Below the pieces are notes generated by a model, which saw only the letters and a list, made by a program, of their open reading frames with translations, had not been told where the DNA came from and did no database searches. From Niabella beijingensis (GTDB lineage: Bacteria; Bacteroidota; Bacteroidia; Chitinophagales; Chitinophagaceae): DNA of 64,000 nt. Below, piece by piece: positions 17,198-26,287 of the stretch. Where the stretch lies: the NCBI RefSeq assembly GCF_020034665.1, contig NZ_JAIQDI010000001.1, positions 2,356,001 through 2,420,000 on the forward strand. The letters run 5' to 3'. Position 1 is the first letter of the stretch. Every line of letters starts with the position of its first letter. The position numbers were made by a program, and so were the translations under genes.

Positions 17198-17770
17198 CTA
17201 CTTAATATTTTTTCGTATGGTATCCATCAGATCATTCACGCCTTTCCAGGTACCTTCAAAAACAGCCCCACTTTGAAGTGCCGGCTGAAAGTCGTTGCTG
17301 ATGATCTGATCGGCTTCCGCCTTTGACAGCAACTTCTCTACAAACGGGCCGTAATCAACAGCCACTTTGTTCAATGCCTTGCTGATGGTGACCACCATGG
17401 CCTTGTCGGTATTGCCATGTACACCGGCCCACTCTTCGAGAAGGCTTTTATTGTTGCTCGCAAACTGGTCCGCGCTGACCCTATCTGCCGGAAGCGTTAT
17501 CACTTTGATGGCGATCAGGTTGCTTTTTTCAAACAACCGGACCAGGCTGTCGATCTGGTGATTTTGAGCAGGGGTAAATAATTGCTCAAAATCGTACGAC
17601 ATATTAATGTTATCCGGAGTTGGGGTCGGCTGTTTGGGATATTGGATATTTGTTTTTCTTCCTTCGGCATCTCTGTTGTGTACCTGCGTGTTCAGGTTTT
17701 TGCCGGGGTTGCAGGCCAACGCCAGACCCAGTGTTAAAAACAAAATGCCGGAAAAAACCTTTTGCTGCAT
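17198..17770 (-). CDS. TPM-domain lipoprotein
   Basis: A 190-residue lipoprotein (signal peptide ending LALAC). The mature part holds a TPM domain (about residues 58-185): FTPAQNHQIDSLVRLFEKSN, IKVITLPADR, and DKAMVVTISKALNKVAVDYG. Family members include photosystem II repair protein TLP18.3 and bacterial membrane-linked TPM proteins, some with phosphatase activity. The role here is probably at the periplasmic side of the envelope. It is a single-gene transcript, with an exact -7 box upstream and a strong terminator downstream. Confidence 0.8.
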   Translation of the reverse strand: MQQKVFSGILFLTLGLALACNPGKNLNTQVHNRDAEGRKTNIQYPKQPTPTPDNINMSYDFEQLFTPAQNHQIDSLVRLFEKSNLIAIKVITLPADRVSADQFASNNKSLLEEWAGVHGNTDKAMVVTISKALNKVAVDYGPFVEKLLSKAEADQIISNDFQPALQSGAVFEGTWKGVNDLMDTIRKNIK

Positions 17771-17790
17771 AGATTGATTTTAGGTTGATG

Positions 17791-17798
17791 CAAAATTA
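17791..17798 (-). promoter_or_regulatory. -7 promoter box of the TPM lipoprotein gene
   Basis: TAATTTTG on the minus strand, an exact consensus match, 20 bases before the ATG at 17770. Confidence 0.55.
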
Positions 17799-17822
17799 AC
17801 GGAATTGGTTTCCCCCTGGTTC

Positions 17823-19070
17823 TTATTTATTTAACAAAAGCCCAATATAAAACGAAGGCTTTGTTAATTTTTTCCGAAGGTCTACCTCATAAAACATGCA
17901 GGAGAGCAGTTCCTGTACCTTCTTATTCCGCGCGCTGATATTGATCAGCAGGTTAAACAACCGCGGATAATTGACCAGCTTTTGAATGCGGGTGCTCAGC
18001 CGCAATTCCGGTCCCAGTACGCGTTCGATATCCGCGTCATAGGCAGCAAGACCCGCAGCGGAATAGTCCTGTGCCTGTATGGCCCGCGCGGCCTGCAATG
18101 CGGCCATTCGTCCGGAGTTCATGGCATTTCCAATGCCCTCGCCGGTAAATGGGTCTATAAGAAAAGCGGCATCCCCTACCAGCAGGTACCGTTCCCCCGT
18201 AAGCACTCTTTTTTTACTTCCCAGCGGCAGCCCGTATCCCTCTATTCCTCCTTCCAGCGTTGCATGTTTAAACCGTTCCTTAAATACGGGATCTGTTTCC
18301 ACAATACGCAGCAATTCTTTTTTGAGGTTCACTTTTTTCCGGCTCACGGTCTCACTGAGCATACCCACGCCTACATTGGCCTGTCCGTTTGGCAGCGGAA
18401 AGATCCAGAAATAGCCCGGCAACAGGCTCTTTAAAAAATGCAGCTCAATAAAATTTTCCGGGTGCAGTCCCTCCACATTTTTATAATAGGCCCGGAGCCC
18501 GGCTACATAATGTGCCGGTTCCATCTGGATGCCTGCCACTTTTTTTGTAAAGGACGAATGTGCCCCGTTTGCAAGGATCAGCAGGTCTGCCTTCACTGTA
18601 AACCCGTTACCATCACTCACCAGGTACCCGTCTGGTTCCAGGGTATATTCTGTAATGGCGATGCCTTCGTAAAGGGTTACGTGCGCACAGCGCTTTAGTT
18701 CCTCAACCAGGAAATGGTCAAAGTCCATGCGCTTGCACACATAGCCGATCGGCACTTCCTTATGCTGGTTGTTACCGGCATCAAAGTCGGGCCGGTAGCC
18801 TACTTCCAGCACCCGCCGGTTGGGGGCAACAAAACTTACGCCCCAGCTGTTGAGTTTAAACCCGGCACTTTTCATCCGTTCGGCCACCGAGGGATCGATC
18901 TTTTTGAGGCAGGTCAGCACTTTGCCGCTGAGGCCATCACCACATACTTTATCCCGCGGAAAAACCGCCTTGTCAATCACCACACAATCGATGCCCTCTT
19001 TATTTAATTGAAGGGCCGCTGTGGCGCCTCCGGGTCCGGCACCGATAACACAAACTTTAGCAGAAATCAT
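17823..19070 (-). CDS. Geranylgeranyl-reductase-type FAD oxidoreductase
   Basis: A 415-residue flavoprotein. The ATG at 19070 puts the Rossmann motif VIGAGPGGATAALQL at the N-terminus as usual; the frame to 19103 adds an unlikely leader. It also has the FAD-binding GDAAFLIDPFTGEGIGNAMN near residue 290 and CGDGLSGKVL, typical of the geranylgeranyl reductase family. Substrates in this family are isoprenoid chains or quinone-like lipids. In Bacteroidota such genes often serve pigment or menaquinone metabolism, but nothing nearby confirms a pathway. It is transcribed in the same direction as dnaN with a 100-base gap. Confidence 0.82.
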   Translation of the reverse strand: MISAKVCVIGAGPGGATAALQLNKEGIDCVVIDKAVFPRDKVCGDGLSGKVLTCLKKIDPSVAERMKSAGFKLNSWGVSFVAPNRRVLEVGYRPDFDAGNNQHKEVPIGYVCKRMDFDHFLVEELKRCAHVTLYEGIAITEYTLEPDGYLVSDGNGFTVKADLLILANGAHSSFTKKVAGIQMEPAHYVAGLRAYYKNVEGLHPENFIELHFLKSLLPGYFWIFPLPNGQANVGVGMLSETVSRKKVNLKKELLRIVETDPVFKERFKHATLEGGIEGYGLPLGSKKRVLTGERYLLVGDAAFLIDPFTGEGIGNAMNSGRMAALQAARAIQAQDYSAAGLAAYDADIERVLGPELRLSTRIQKLVNYPRLFNLLINISARNKKVQELLSCMFYEVDLRKKLTKPSFYIGLLLNK

Positions 19071-19170
19071 TGCAGAAGGCTCTAATAAACCGGGCCTGAC
19101 CACTCCGCCACCAGCAAAAGTTTGTCAGGCCCAACCGCCCTAACAGGCAGATTAAAAAATAGTATATTCA

Positions 19171-20286
19171 TTATTGATTCAGCATCAGCGGCATTACCAG
19201 CATCAGCTGTTCTTCGTTCTCTTCCTGGTCCACCGGCTTGATCAAACCGGCTTTTGTAGGTGTGCTCAACTCCATATACACCTCATCGCTGTCTGTTGCG
19301 TTCAGCATTTCGATCAGGAACTTGGCGTTGAAGGCGATCACCAGGTCCTCACCGTTGTACTGGCATTTCATACGCTCATTTCCTTCAAAGCTGAAGTCCA
19401 CATCCTGCGCCGCCAGCTGCAGCTCGCTGCCGCTTATATTGAGCGCCACCTGATAGGTGCTTTTATTACTGAATACACTTACCCGGCGCAGTGCCCCTAA
19501 AAACTCTGTCCGGTTCACGGTAAGCCTGTAAGGATTTTCAGAGGGGATCACCACCTTATAATCCGGAAAGCGCGCGTCGATCAGACGGCAGCTCATCTGT
19601 GTGGTACCATGTATCACAAAAAAATGGTTGGTATTATAGTTAATGGTGATCTCGTCTTCATTATCCGGCAGGGCCGATTTCAAGAGGTTGAGCGGTTTAC
19701 GGGGAACGATAAAAGTGTCCGTATTGGGCGAACTTACATCTGTTCTTTTATAACGTACCAGGCGGTGTGCATCTGTAGCTACAAACTGGATGCCTTTTTT
19801 ATCCAGCTCAAAAAAGACCCCGGTCATTGCAGGACGCAGATCGTCCGTGCTGGTGGCAAACAGCGTTTTATTGATGGCTGTTACCAGGGCAGAGGAGGTC
19901 ATTGTAAAGCGGGAAGCGTCATCTGCCGTAGGATCCTTGGGAAAATTATCGGGGTTTTCGCCCATTACCTTGTACTTACCATTATCGCTGGTAATTTCAA
20001 CGCTGTAATTTTTATCAATATTAAAAGTAAGCGGTTGCTCCGGGATGTTTTTTAAAGAATCGATCAGGATCTTTGCCGGGATACAAACGCGGCCGCTGTC
20101 CTTTGCTTCTACCTGCATCTCCGTTTTCATTACCGTTTCGAGATCGGTGGCTACAATGGTCAGGCGGTTTTTGTCAATATCAAACAAGAAATCCTCCAAA
20201 ATGGGTAATACGTTATTCGCATTAATTACCCCTGAAATATTTTGAAGTTGTTTCAGTAAAGCCGATGACGATGCAATAAATTTCAT
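19171..20286 (-). CDS. dnaN: DNA polymerase III sliding clamp, beta subunit
   Basis: The 371-residue ring-forming processivity factor for DNA polymerase III. Three repeated clamp domains are visible (MKFIASSSALLKQLQNISGV at the start, the central VSSPNTDTFIVPRKPLN, and the C-terminal QEENEEQLMLVMPLMLNQ). The C-terminal end MPLMLNQ replaces the usual MPMR(L/M) clamp end, as in other Bacteroidota. No dnaA, recF or gyrB lies beside it, so it does not mark a replication origin here. Confidence 0.96.
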   Translation of the reverse strand: MKFIASSSALLKQLQNISGVINANNVLPILEDFLFDIDKNRLTIVATDLETVMKTEMQVEAKDSGRVCIPAKILIDSLKNIPEQPLTFNIDKNYSVEITSDNGKYKVMGENPDNFPKDPTADDASRFTMTSSALVTAINKTLFATSTDDLRPAMTGVFFELDKKGIQFVATDAHRLVRYKRTDVSSPNTDTFIVPRKPLNLLKSALPDNEDEITINYNTNHFFVIHGTTQMSCRLIDARFPDYKVVIPSENPYRLTVNRTEFLGALRRVSVFSNKSTYQVALNISGSELQLAAQDVDFSFEGNERMKCQYNGEDLVIAFNAKFLIEMLNATDSDEVYMELSTPTKAGLIKPVDQEENEEQLMLVMPLMLNQ

Positions 20287-20489
20287 CTGTTATATATTAA
20301 TTTTTACGTTTCTGTTCCCTCTAAGGCAAAATGGCGGTAGCGAAACTACTATTTTATTAGGTAAAGTTTCGAAAAATCTATTCCCATTTTTCGGTAAATA
20401 TAGGAGGAAAAACGCTGATTTTCCGCCGGGCAAATTTTTTTAGGTAGTTTGTGAAGGTTTAGTAACTTCCCCGACTTAAAAAAGGACCT

Positions 20490-21821
20490 ATGCTTAATAA
20501 GTTTTTAAATTGGGTCAGGGGCAAAGAAGAACCTGCTGCGGAGGGGAACCCTTCCATAGACTTTGGCCGGTATTCTGATAACAACAAGGTTTCCAGTAAA
20601 GTGCGCCGCTGGAAGGAAGCCGACAACCTTTTCAAGGAAAAAAACTATGCGGCTTCTGTGGATGCCTTTTTCGACTACCTGAAAGACGATACAGTGCAAA
20701 ACGTACGGTATGCCCGCAATGGAGACACCGCAACGTTTGAGTTATTCCAGGGGTCAAAGATCATCCGCGGCGAGATCCGGGAAAACCGCCTGTCTGCAGA
20801 CGTGAAGCTGGCATTGATGGCAGAGCCTTCCGTACCCGTGATGCGCCGCCTGCTGGAGATGAACTTTGGCCTTTACTACAGCCGGTTCGCATTAAGCAAC
20901 AATGAGCTGTGCATGCGTTTTGACACCGACCTGAGCACCGCCAATCCGAATAAACTGTACTATGGTCTGAAGGAACTGGCGACAAAATCCGATAAACAGG
21001 ACGATCTGCTGATCGAAGACTTTTCCCACCTGGAGGCCGTGGACCAGGATCATATCTCCGCCCTTTCCGAAAGCGAAAAACAGGTAAAATGTGATTTTCT
21101 CCTCAGCTGGATCGATGAAACACTGGAAAAGATCGCAGCGGTGGACGCCGATAAGTTTTCCGGGGGGATCTCCTACCTGCTGCTGAGCCTCGTGTACCGC
21201 ATCGACTTCCTCATTACGCCCGAAGGACAGCTGCTGAACCTGCTGGAAAAAATAGGGGCGATCTATTTTAAAAAGGACGAACGATCCATTGTTGACAAGA
21301 ACCGGGACATGATCGAGGCCTTCCGGGAACTGCGGGCCAAACCCAAAGACGAGATCTTCAGGAACCTGTTCCGTTCCAAATACACATTTTCCATTGTAAC
21401 GCCGCAGGTACACAAAGTGCTGGCAGATGCCATTCATGAGGCCAACGAAAATATGCTCTGGTACCGGGATAACGGATATGAATACTTTGCAAACAAGCTG
21501 ATGGAATATGGCTTATCCTATTGTCAGTACTCCTATAGCCTGCCCCGGCCCATTACCCTGCTGTTCCGCCTGTTTATGCAGGTGAACTATCCGGCCTTCT
21601 TTAAAGCGCTGGGTTATAAGGAAGACCTGTATGATACCGCAACAGGGCGTTTTAAAGAAGAGGCCATTGCGCGATACATCCGCGCGGTTGAGGTCCAGTG
21701 GAAAGAGCGGTATCCGTATATGAGCTTTAAAACAGAACAGCTGAACTACACAGGCCTGCTGGCCTTTAACCACAGCTTTACCACCCAGATAGAAAAGCTG
21801 AATATGGATGTTCCGGCTTAG
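20490..21821 (+). CDS. Uncharacterised protein with YbjN-like core
   Basis: A 443-residue cytosolic protein with no signal peptide or membrane segment. I know no named family for the whole. Residues about 110-175 (LLEMNFGLYYSRFALSNNEL then CMRFDTDL and KSDKQDDLL) have the pattern of the YbjN/type III chaperone-like fold. The rest is helical and acidic. The start at 20490 follows an AAAGGA sequence. The next gene begins 21 bases after the stop and encodes a protease whose C-terminal region shows the same pattern, which suggests the two proteins work together (inference). Confidence 0.6.
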   Translation: MLNKFLNWVRGKEEPAAEGNPSIDFGRYSDNNKVSSKVRRWKEADNLFKEKNYAASVDAFFDYLKDDTVQNVRYARNGDTATFELFQGSKIIRGEIRENRLSADVKLALMAEPSVPVMRRLLEMNFGLYYSRFALSNNELCMRFDTDLSTANPNKLYYGLKELATKSDKQDDLLIEDFSHLEAVDQDHISALSESEKQVKCDFLLSWIDETLEKIAAVDADKFSGGISYLLLSLVYRIDFLITPEGQLLNLLEKIGAIYFKKDERSIVDKNRDMIEAFRELRAKPKDEIFRNLFRSKYTFSIVTPQVHKVLADAIHEANENMLWYRDNGYEYFANKLMEYGLSYCQYSYSLPRPITLLFRLFMQVNYPAFFKALGYKEDLYDTATGRFKEEAIARYIRAVEVQWKERYPYMSFKTEQLNYTGLLAFNHSFTTQIEKLNMDVPA

Positions 21822-21842
21822 CTTTTTATTAATTGAACAGTT

Positions 21843-22943
21843 ATGAACGCACAGGAAATCATTAACAGATACCAACCGGCCATTATCCAGATTGCCACGC
21901 AAACCGGCACCGGTACCGGTTTTTATCTGAAGAGTTATGATCTTATTGTTACCAATAATCACGTGATCAACAATACGCCCGAGGTAACCATACAAGGCAA
22001 GCTTTTTGAAAAACAACTTTCCCATGTATGGTATACCGACCAGAAGCACGATCTGGCGCTTTTGCAGCCGCCTGCGGGAGTGGAACTTCCGGAAATCAGC
22101 ATCGGCAATTATGAGGCCATGAAGGACGGTGATAATGTGATCGCTATCGGGCACCCCTATAATCTGAGCTATTCCGCCACACAGGGTGTGATCTCAAAGG
22201 TAGACCGCATCCGCGAAGGCCTCAAGTATATCCAGATCGATGCAGCCATCAACCCCGGTAACAGTGGCGGCCCGCTGGTGGATTATGCCGGTGAGGTCAT
22301 CGGCGTCAACTCCTTTATCATTAAGGGCGGCGATAACCTGGGTTTTGCCCTTCCGGTGAGCTATCTCAAAGAAGCCATTGATCTTTACCTGCCGCACAAA
22401 GGCCGGGAGGCCACCCGCTGTCCCAGCTGCGATTCGCTGGTAACAGCAGAAAATATTGATAATAATAAATATTGTCCCAATTGCGGATCAGAGGTAAAAC
22501 TGCTGCAGATGCCCGAAAAGGAAGCAGAGCTGATGGGTGTGGCCAAACTGATCGAAGATATTCTCAGGGAGCTGGGCAAAGATGTACGGCTGGCGCGCGA
22601 CGGCGCCAACCAATGGAGCGTAAAACAAGGGTCGGCAAAAATAAATATCAGCTATAACCCGGATAATTATTTTATAGCCGGTGATGCCTACCTCTGCCAG
22701 ATGCCACCGGAGCCGGCTAAAATAAAACCGCTGTACCAGTACCTTCTGCAGGAAAACAACAAATCCACAGGACTGGTGCTGAGTTGTAATAAGAACAATA
22801 TTGTGCTGAGCCGCCTGCTCTACGACCTGGATATGACAAAGGAATCGGGCGTTGAAGAGTTTAAGAATCTTTTTGAGCAGGCCGATCATTACGATGATTA
22901 CCTGAAGAACGAATTTGGCTGTACCACCCGCCTGGAGGAATGA
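21843..22943 (+). CDS. Cytosolic trypsin-like serine protease with zinc ribbon
   Basis: A 366-residue protein. Residues 1-185 form an HtrA-type trypsin domain with a full catalytic triad: His40 (TNNHVINN), Asp70 (KHDLALL) and Ser141 (NPGNSGGPL). There is no signal peptide and no PDZ domain, unlike DegP or DegS. Residues 193-214 form a zinc ribbon (CPSC, CPNC). Residues about 225-360 resemble the YbjN fold (LLQENNKSTGLVLSCNKNNI, then LYDLDM and QADHYDDYL). The gene lies between the uncharacterised protein and recX, whose ATG overlaps its stop as ATGA. Confidence 0.8.
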   Translation: MNAQEIINRYQPAIIQIATQTGTGTGFYLKSYDLIVTNNHVINNTPEVTIQGKLFEKQLSHVWYTDQKHDLALLQPPAGVELPEISIGNYEAMKDGDNVIAIGHPYNLSYSATQGVISKVDRIREGLKYIQIDAAINPGNSGGPLVDYAGEVIGVNSFIIKGGDNLGFALPVSYLKEAIDLYLPHKGREATRCPSCDSLVTAENIDNNKYCPNCGSEVKLLQMPEKEAELMGVAKLIEDILRELGKDVRLARDGANQWSVKQGSAKINISYNPDNYFIAGDAYLCQMPPEPAKIKPLYQYLLQENNKSTGLVLSCNKNNIVLSRLLYDLDMTKESGVEEFKNLFEQADHYDDYLKNEFGCTTRLEE

Positions 22944-23428
22944 CCATGAAACCGGAGACCCCGAATACCCGGCTTTCTGCGGAGCAGGCATTAAAAAAGT
23001 TACAGCATTATTGTGCCTACAGCGAGCGCTGCCACAGCGATGTGGTCAATAAATTATATGAACTCGGGGTTTGGAAAAAAGAACACGATGGCATCATCGC
23101 AGCCCTTATTGAAGAGCATTACTTAAATGAGGAGCGTTTTGCCAAAGCCTTTGCGGGCGGGCATTTCCGGCAGAAAAAATGGGGCCGCAATAAAATAAGA
23201 ACCGCGTTGCAGCAAAAGCAGGTCAGCCCGTATTGTATTAAGTCGGGGATGAAGGAGATCGATGAAGAACTATATGAACAGACCCTGTCCGGGTTGCTGC
23301 ATCAAAAATGGCAAAGCCTGAAGGGAGAGCGCAACCGTTTTGTAAAAATGAAAAAAACAGCCGCCTTCCTTATCCAGCGGGGATACGAACCGGAGCTGTT
23401 TCAACCGCTGCTCCAGGTGATCAAATAA
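22940..23428 (+). CDS. recX: RecX family regulatory protein
   Basis: A 162-residue RecX-type protein, a modulator that binds RecA filaments and limits recombinase activity. It is built of helical repeats; family marks are ALIEEHYLNEERFAKAFAGG and KWGRNKIRTALQQKQV. The ATG at 22940 overlaps the TGA of the protease gene (ATGA), a sign of coupled translation; an alternative ATG is at 22946. recA is not in the window. Confidence 0.88.
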   Translation: MTMKPETPNTRLSAEQALKKLQHYCAYSERCHSDVVNKLYELGVWKKEHDGIIAALIEEHYLNEERFAKAFAGGHFRQKKWGRNKIRTALQQKQVSPYCIKSGMKEIDEELYEQTLSGLLHQKWQSLKGERNRFVKMKKTAAFLIQRGYEPELFQPLLQVIK

Positions 23429-23435
23429 CAACGTC

Positions 23436-24356
23436 ATGAACGGTTACGGATACCACGAACAATTACTGCTGCTGTTTTCCACTCCTTTTTATATCATCAT
23501 CATCGGAGCGGAAATACTGCTGTCGAACTTTCATTTTCACCGGAAGATCTATACGTTAAAAGATACACTGACCAATCTCTACCTCACCCTTGCCAACGGC
23601 GCTGTGGATATGTTATTTAAATTATCCTATCTGTGGGTACTTACTGCTATAGCGCATCACAGTCATTTTCAGCCTGTAAAGAACGGATTGCTGTACTGGG
23701 TGCTGTTGCTGGTACTGGAAGATTTTGTGTATTACTGGCTGCACCGGATGGACCATACCACCCGTTTTCTCTGGGCCGTGCATGTTACACACCACAGCTC
23801 CACAAAATTCAATTTCAGTGTCGGGTTCCGCTCTTCGGTCTTTGAACCGCTCTACCGTTTTATATTCTTTATACCCCTGGCCTGGCTGGGGTTCCGTCCG
23901 CTCGACATCCTGTTTATGTATTCTGCCACTCAGATATGGGGTACACTGGTGCATACCGAGCTGGTGGGAAAACTGGGATGGCTGGAAAAAATACTGGTAA
24001 CCCCCTCCCATCACCGGGTGCACCACGGCTCCAATCCCCGGTACCTCGATAAGAATATGGGTATGTTCCTGATCGTTTGGGACAAACTCTTTGGCACCTT
24101 CCAGGAAGAACTTCCGGAAGCAGAGTATGGTCCCGTCCGGTACGGGCTTACAAAGGATCTCGAAAATCCGAATGCTTTTTCCATCATATTTCACGAATGG
24201 ATACAGGTGTATAAAGATGTTAAGCAAACCGGTCTTACGTTAAAACAACGCCTGGGCTATCTTTTCGGGCCACCGGGATACAGCCATGACGGCAGCCGCA
24301 AGACCAGCCGGCAGATGGAAAAAGAAGAAGCTGAAGACCGCTTTTCTTCAAAATAA
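23436..24356 (+). CDS. Sterol desaturase family hydroxylase
   Basis: A 306-residue membrane di-iron hydroxylase. Histidine clusters HRMDH and HVTHHSS (about residues 103-128), then HTE near residue 175 and SHHRVHHG near residue 195 give the complete ligand set. Several membrane helices precede and separate them. The C-terminal tail is long and basic. The sequence differs strongly from the 5342-6211 protein, and substrates may differ; alkylglycerol or lipid A type hydroxylation are possible. The start is seven bases after the recX stop, within a run of closely packed rightward genes. Confidence 0.85.
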   Translation: MNGYGYHEQLLLLFSTPFYIIIIGAEILLSNFHFHRKIYTLKDTLTNLYLTLANGAVDMLFKLSYLWVLTAIAHHSHFQPVKNGLLYWVLLLVLEDFVYYWLHRMDHTTRFLWAVHVTHHSSTKFNFSVGFRSSVFEPLYRFIFFIPLAWLGFRPLDILFMYSATQIWGTLVHTELVGKLGWLEKILVTPSHHRVHHGSNPRYLDKNMGMFLIVWDKLFGTFQEELPEAEYGPVRYGLTKDLENPNAFSIIFHEWIQVYKDVKQTGLTLKQRLGYLFGPPGYSHDGSRKTSRQMEKEEAEDRFSSK

Positions 24357-24372
24357 CCGAACTTTAGATCCT

Positions 24373-25173
24373 ATGTCGCTTATTATTACACTGGTGCAAA
24401 CCCGGCTTCACTGGGAAGATCAGGCCGCCAACCTGGCCATGCTCCGGCAGAAGATCGAAAACATTCAGGAACGGACACAGGTTGTAATACTTCCTGAAAT
24501 GTTTTCCACGGGATTCTCCATGCAGCCGGAACAGCTTGCCGAAACCATGGACGGCCCTTCCGTACAGTGGATGAAGGAAACCGCAGCAAAAAAGAACATC
24601 ATTCTCACCGGGAGCCTCATCATCAAAGACGGGAACGATTATTACAACCGGCTGATCTGGATGCTGCCCAACGGTAAGTACGGGGTTTACGACAAACGGC
24701 ACCGTTTTGCTTTTGCAAAAGAAGATCAGCACTATGCCGCAGGGGGCAAACGGCTCATTGCTTCCGTTAACGGCTGGAAAATAAACCTGCAGGTCTGCTA
24801 TGACCTGCGGTTTCCGGTTTGGACCCGACAGAACCCCGCATCTCCAGAAGCCGCAGCATCCGGTCCGGAATATGACGTGCTCATCAATGTAGCCAACTGG
24901 CCGCGGCGGCGGAGCCTGGCCTGGAAGACCCTGCTGCAGGCAAGAGCCATTGAAAACCAGTGTTATGTGGTGGGGGTGAACCGTGTGGGTGAGGATGGTA
25001 ACGGCATTTACCACAGCGGCGACAGCCGGGTGATCGATCCGTTGGGAGAAATCTTGTATGAAAAAACGGATGAAGAAGACATTTTTACGATCACCCTGCA
25101 TAAAACAAAACTGGATGAGGTCCGTTCAAAATTCCCCTTCTGGAAGGATGCGGATGGTTTTGTGATTTATTAA
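24373..25173 (+). CDS. Omega-amidase, nitrilase superfamily
   Basis: A 266-residue carbon-nitrogen hydrolase of the YafV/Nit2 type, which deaminates alpha-keto acid amides such as 2-oxoglutaramate. The catalytic Glu-Lys-Cys triad is visible in LPEMFSTGF, YDKRHRF and QVCYDLRFPV. The ATG at 24373 (MSLIITLVQTRLHW) is the normal N-terminus; the frame to 24286 overlaps the hydroxylase gene. Some homologues serve the methionine salvage pathway. It ends the rightward gene cluster; the PadR operator begins five bases after the stop. Confidence 0.88.
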   Translation: MSLIITLVQTRLHWEDQAANLAMLRQKIENIQERTQVVILPEMFSTGFSMQPEQLAETMDGPSVQWMKETAAKKNIILTGSLIIKDGNDYYNRLIWMLPNGKYGVYDKRHRFAFAKEDQHYAAGGKRLIASVNGWKINLQVCYDLRFPVWTRQNPASPEAAASGPEYDVLINVANWPRRRSLAWKTLLQARAIENQCYVVGVNRVGEDGNGIYHSGDSRVIDPLGEILYEKTDEEDIFTITLHKTKLDEVRSKFPFWKDADGFVIY

Positions 25174-25177
25174 ATCA

Positions 25178-25218
25178 ATACATAAATTACTTATGTATCG
25201 ATTTCTTATGTATATTTG
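25178..25218 (+). promoter_or_regulatory. PadR operator and promoter
   Basis: Inverted repeat ATACATAA (25178-25185) / TTATGTAT (25191-25198) with a five-base spacer, and a third half-site TTATGTAT at 25206-25213. The third half-site overlaps an exact -7 box TATATTTG at 25211-25218, 18 bases before the GTG start of the PadR gene. A PadR dimer bound here would block RNA polymerase, so autoregulation of the three-gene unit is likely. Confidence 0.7.
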
Positions 25219-25236
25219 CCCTGAAAATGATTTTTT

Positions 25237-25569
25237 GTGAATAAGACCAGTTTATATAAAGGGTGCCTGGAGCCGATCCTGCTCAAGCTGCTGCAAGAAA
25301 ACGGCCGCATGTACGGTTATGAGATCACACAGCGGGTAAAAGAGCTTACAGCAGGGGAGTTAAAGATCACCGAAGGCGCGCTTTATCCCCTCCTGCACCG
25401 GCTGGAAGCAGCCGGCATCCTGGAAGTGGAAACGGAAAACCTGGGCAACCGCGTACGCAAGTATTATTCCCTTACGGCATCCGGAAAAAAAGAACAGGCC
25501 CGGTCGATGATCGAACTGGAAGCCTTTAAGAATACCCTGCAACTGATTTTTCAACCCAAACTGGCATGA
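25237..25569 (+). CDS. PadR family transcriptional regulator
   Basis: A 110-residue winged-helix repressor of the short PadR-s2 type. The N-terminus (KGCLEPILLKLLQENGRMYG then YEITQRV) and the wing (TEGALYPLLHRLEAAGILE) are classic. It must start at the GTG at 25237: an in-frame TGA lies at 25228, and the nearby ATG at 25227 is in another frame. The one-base gap to the next gene shows an operon. PadR genes of this sort often precede membrane proteins with an N-terminal helical HAAS/DUF1700-like domain, as here. The ligand is unknown. Confidence 0.92.
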   Translation: MNKTSLYKGCLEPILLKLLQENGRMYGYEITQRVKELTAGELKITEGALYPLLHRLEAAGILEVETENLGNRVRKYYSLTASGKKEQARSMIELEAFKNTLQLIFQPKLA

Positions 25570-25570
25570 T

Positions 25571-26260
25571 ATGCTTACAAACGAACAAATACAAACACTG
25601 GATCAGTTCTGTCAGAAAAAAGGGGTCCGCTATTACGATCTTAAAATGGAACTGGTAGACCATCTGGCAGCCGGTATTGAAGAAAAAATGACAGCCAGCC
25701 CGGGCCTGGAATTCGACGCTGCGTTACAGCAGGTGTATGCGGCATTTGGTATTTCGGGATTTTCAAAAGTAGTACAGCAACGGGAAGAGGCGGCCCGGAA
25801 AGCCTGCCGGCAAAAGGAGCTCCGGCTTTTCTGGGAGTACTTCACATTTCCGAAAATAGCGGTATCCCTGTTGGTTTTTCTGTTGCTGAACACGCCCGTA
25901 TACCTGTTTAAAATAGAAAATGCAAACGGGGTATACAGTATCTATTGTCTCTTCTTATTTTTCTTCAGCATCATTGCTGCGGTTTTTGTGCACCGGCGTT
26001 TTAAGCGACCTGCCCAGAAACTTTTGTCATTAAAACATACCGGCAGCTTTACCATTTTTATCGGGCTTTTCCAGGTACCGAATCTTTATTTTAATCTGGC
26101 GGTTAAAGGATTTGAGATCGACGTTAATCGTACGCCCTGGTTCCATCTTGTAATGGCTGCTTTTTGTACATTGGCCATCCTGTTTACCCTGGCCCGGTAT
26201 CACGCCTACAAAACAATTTACAACGATGCCCGGCACCAGTATCCGGTGGCATTTGAATAA
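25571..26260 (+). CDS. PadR-linked membrane protein, paralogue A
   Basis: A 229-residue protein. The first 85 residues are a soluble helical domain (LDQFCQKKGVRYYDLKMELV, DHLAAGIEEKM, and a helix-break-helix AAFGISGFSKVV) that resembles the HAAS/DUF1700 sensor-like domains found after PadR regulators. Four predicted membrane helices follow (about residues 98-210), ending in a short charged tail with YHAYKTIYNDAR. The function is unknown. The start is one base after the padR stop. The next gene is a clear paralogue sharing the same layout. Confidence 0.7.
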   Translation: MLTNEQIQTLDQFCQKKGVRYYDLKMELVDHLAAGIEEKMTASPGLEFDAALQQVYAAFGISGFSKVVQQREEAARKACRQKELRLFWEYFTFPKIAVSLLVFLLLNTPVYLFKIENANGVYSIYCLFLFFFSIIAAVFVHRRFKRPAQKLLSLKHTGSFTIFIGLFQVPNLYFNLAVKGFEIDVNRTPWFHLVMAAFCTLAILFTLARYHAYKTIYNDARHQYPVAFE

Positions 26261-26287
26261 TGTATTTTCAATAAAAGCTGTTGCCAT

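Noticed and set aside
19171..20489. dnaN as a marker of the replication origin
   Set aside because: No dnaA, recF or gyrB nearby and no cluster of DnaA boxes seen in the 203-base gap upstream.
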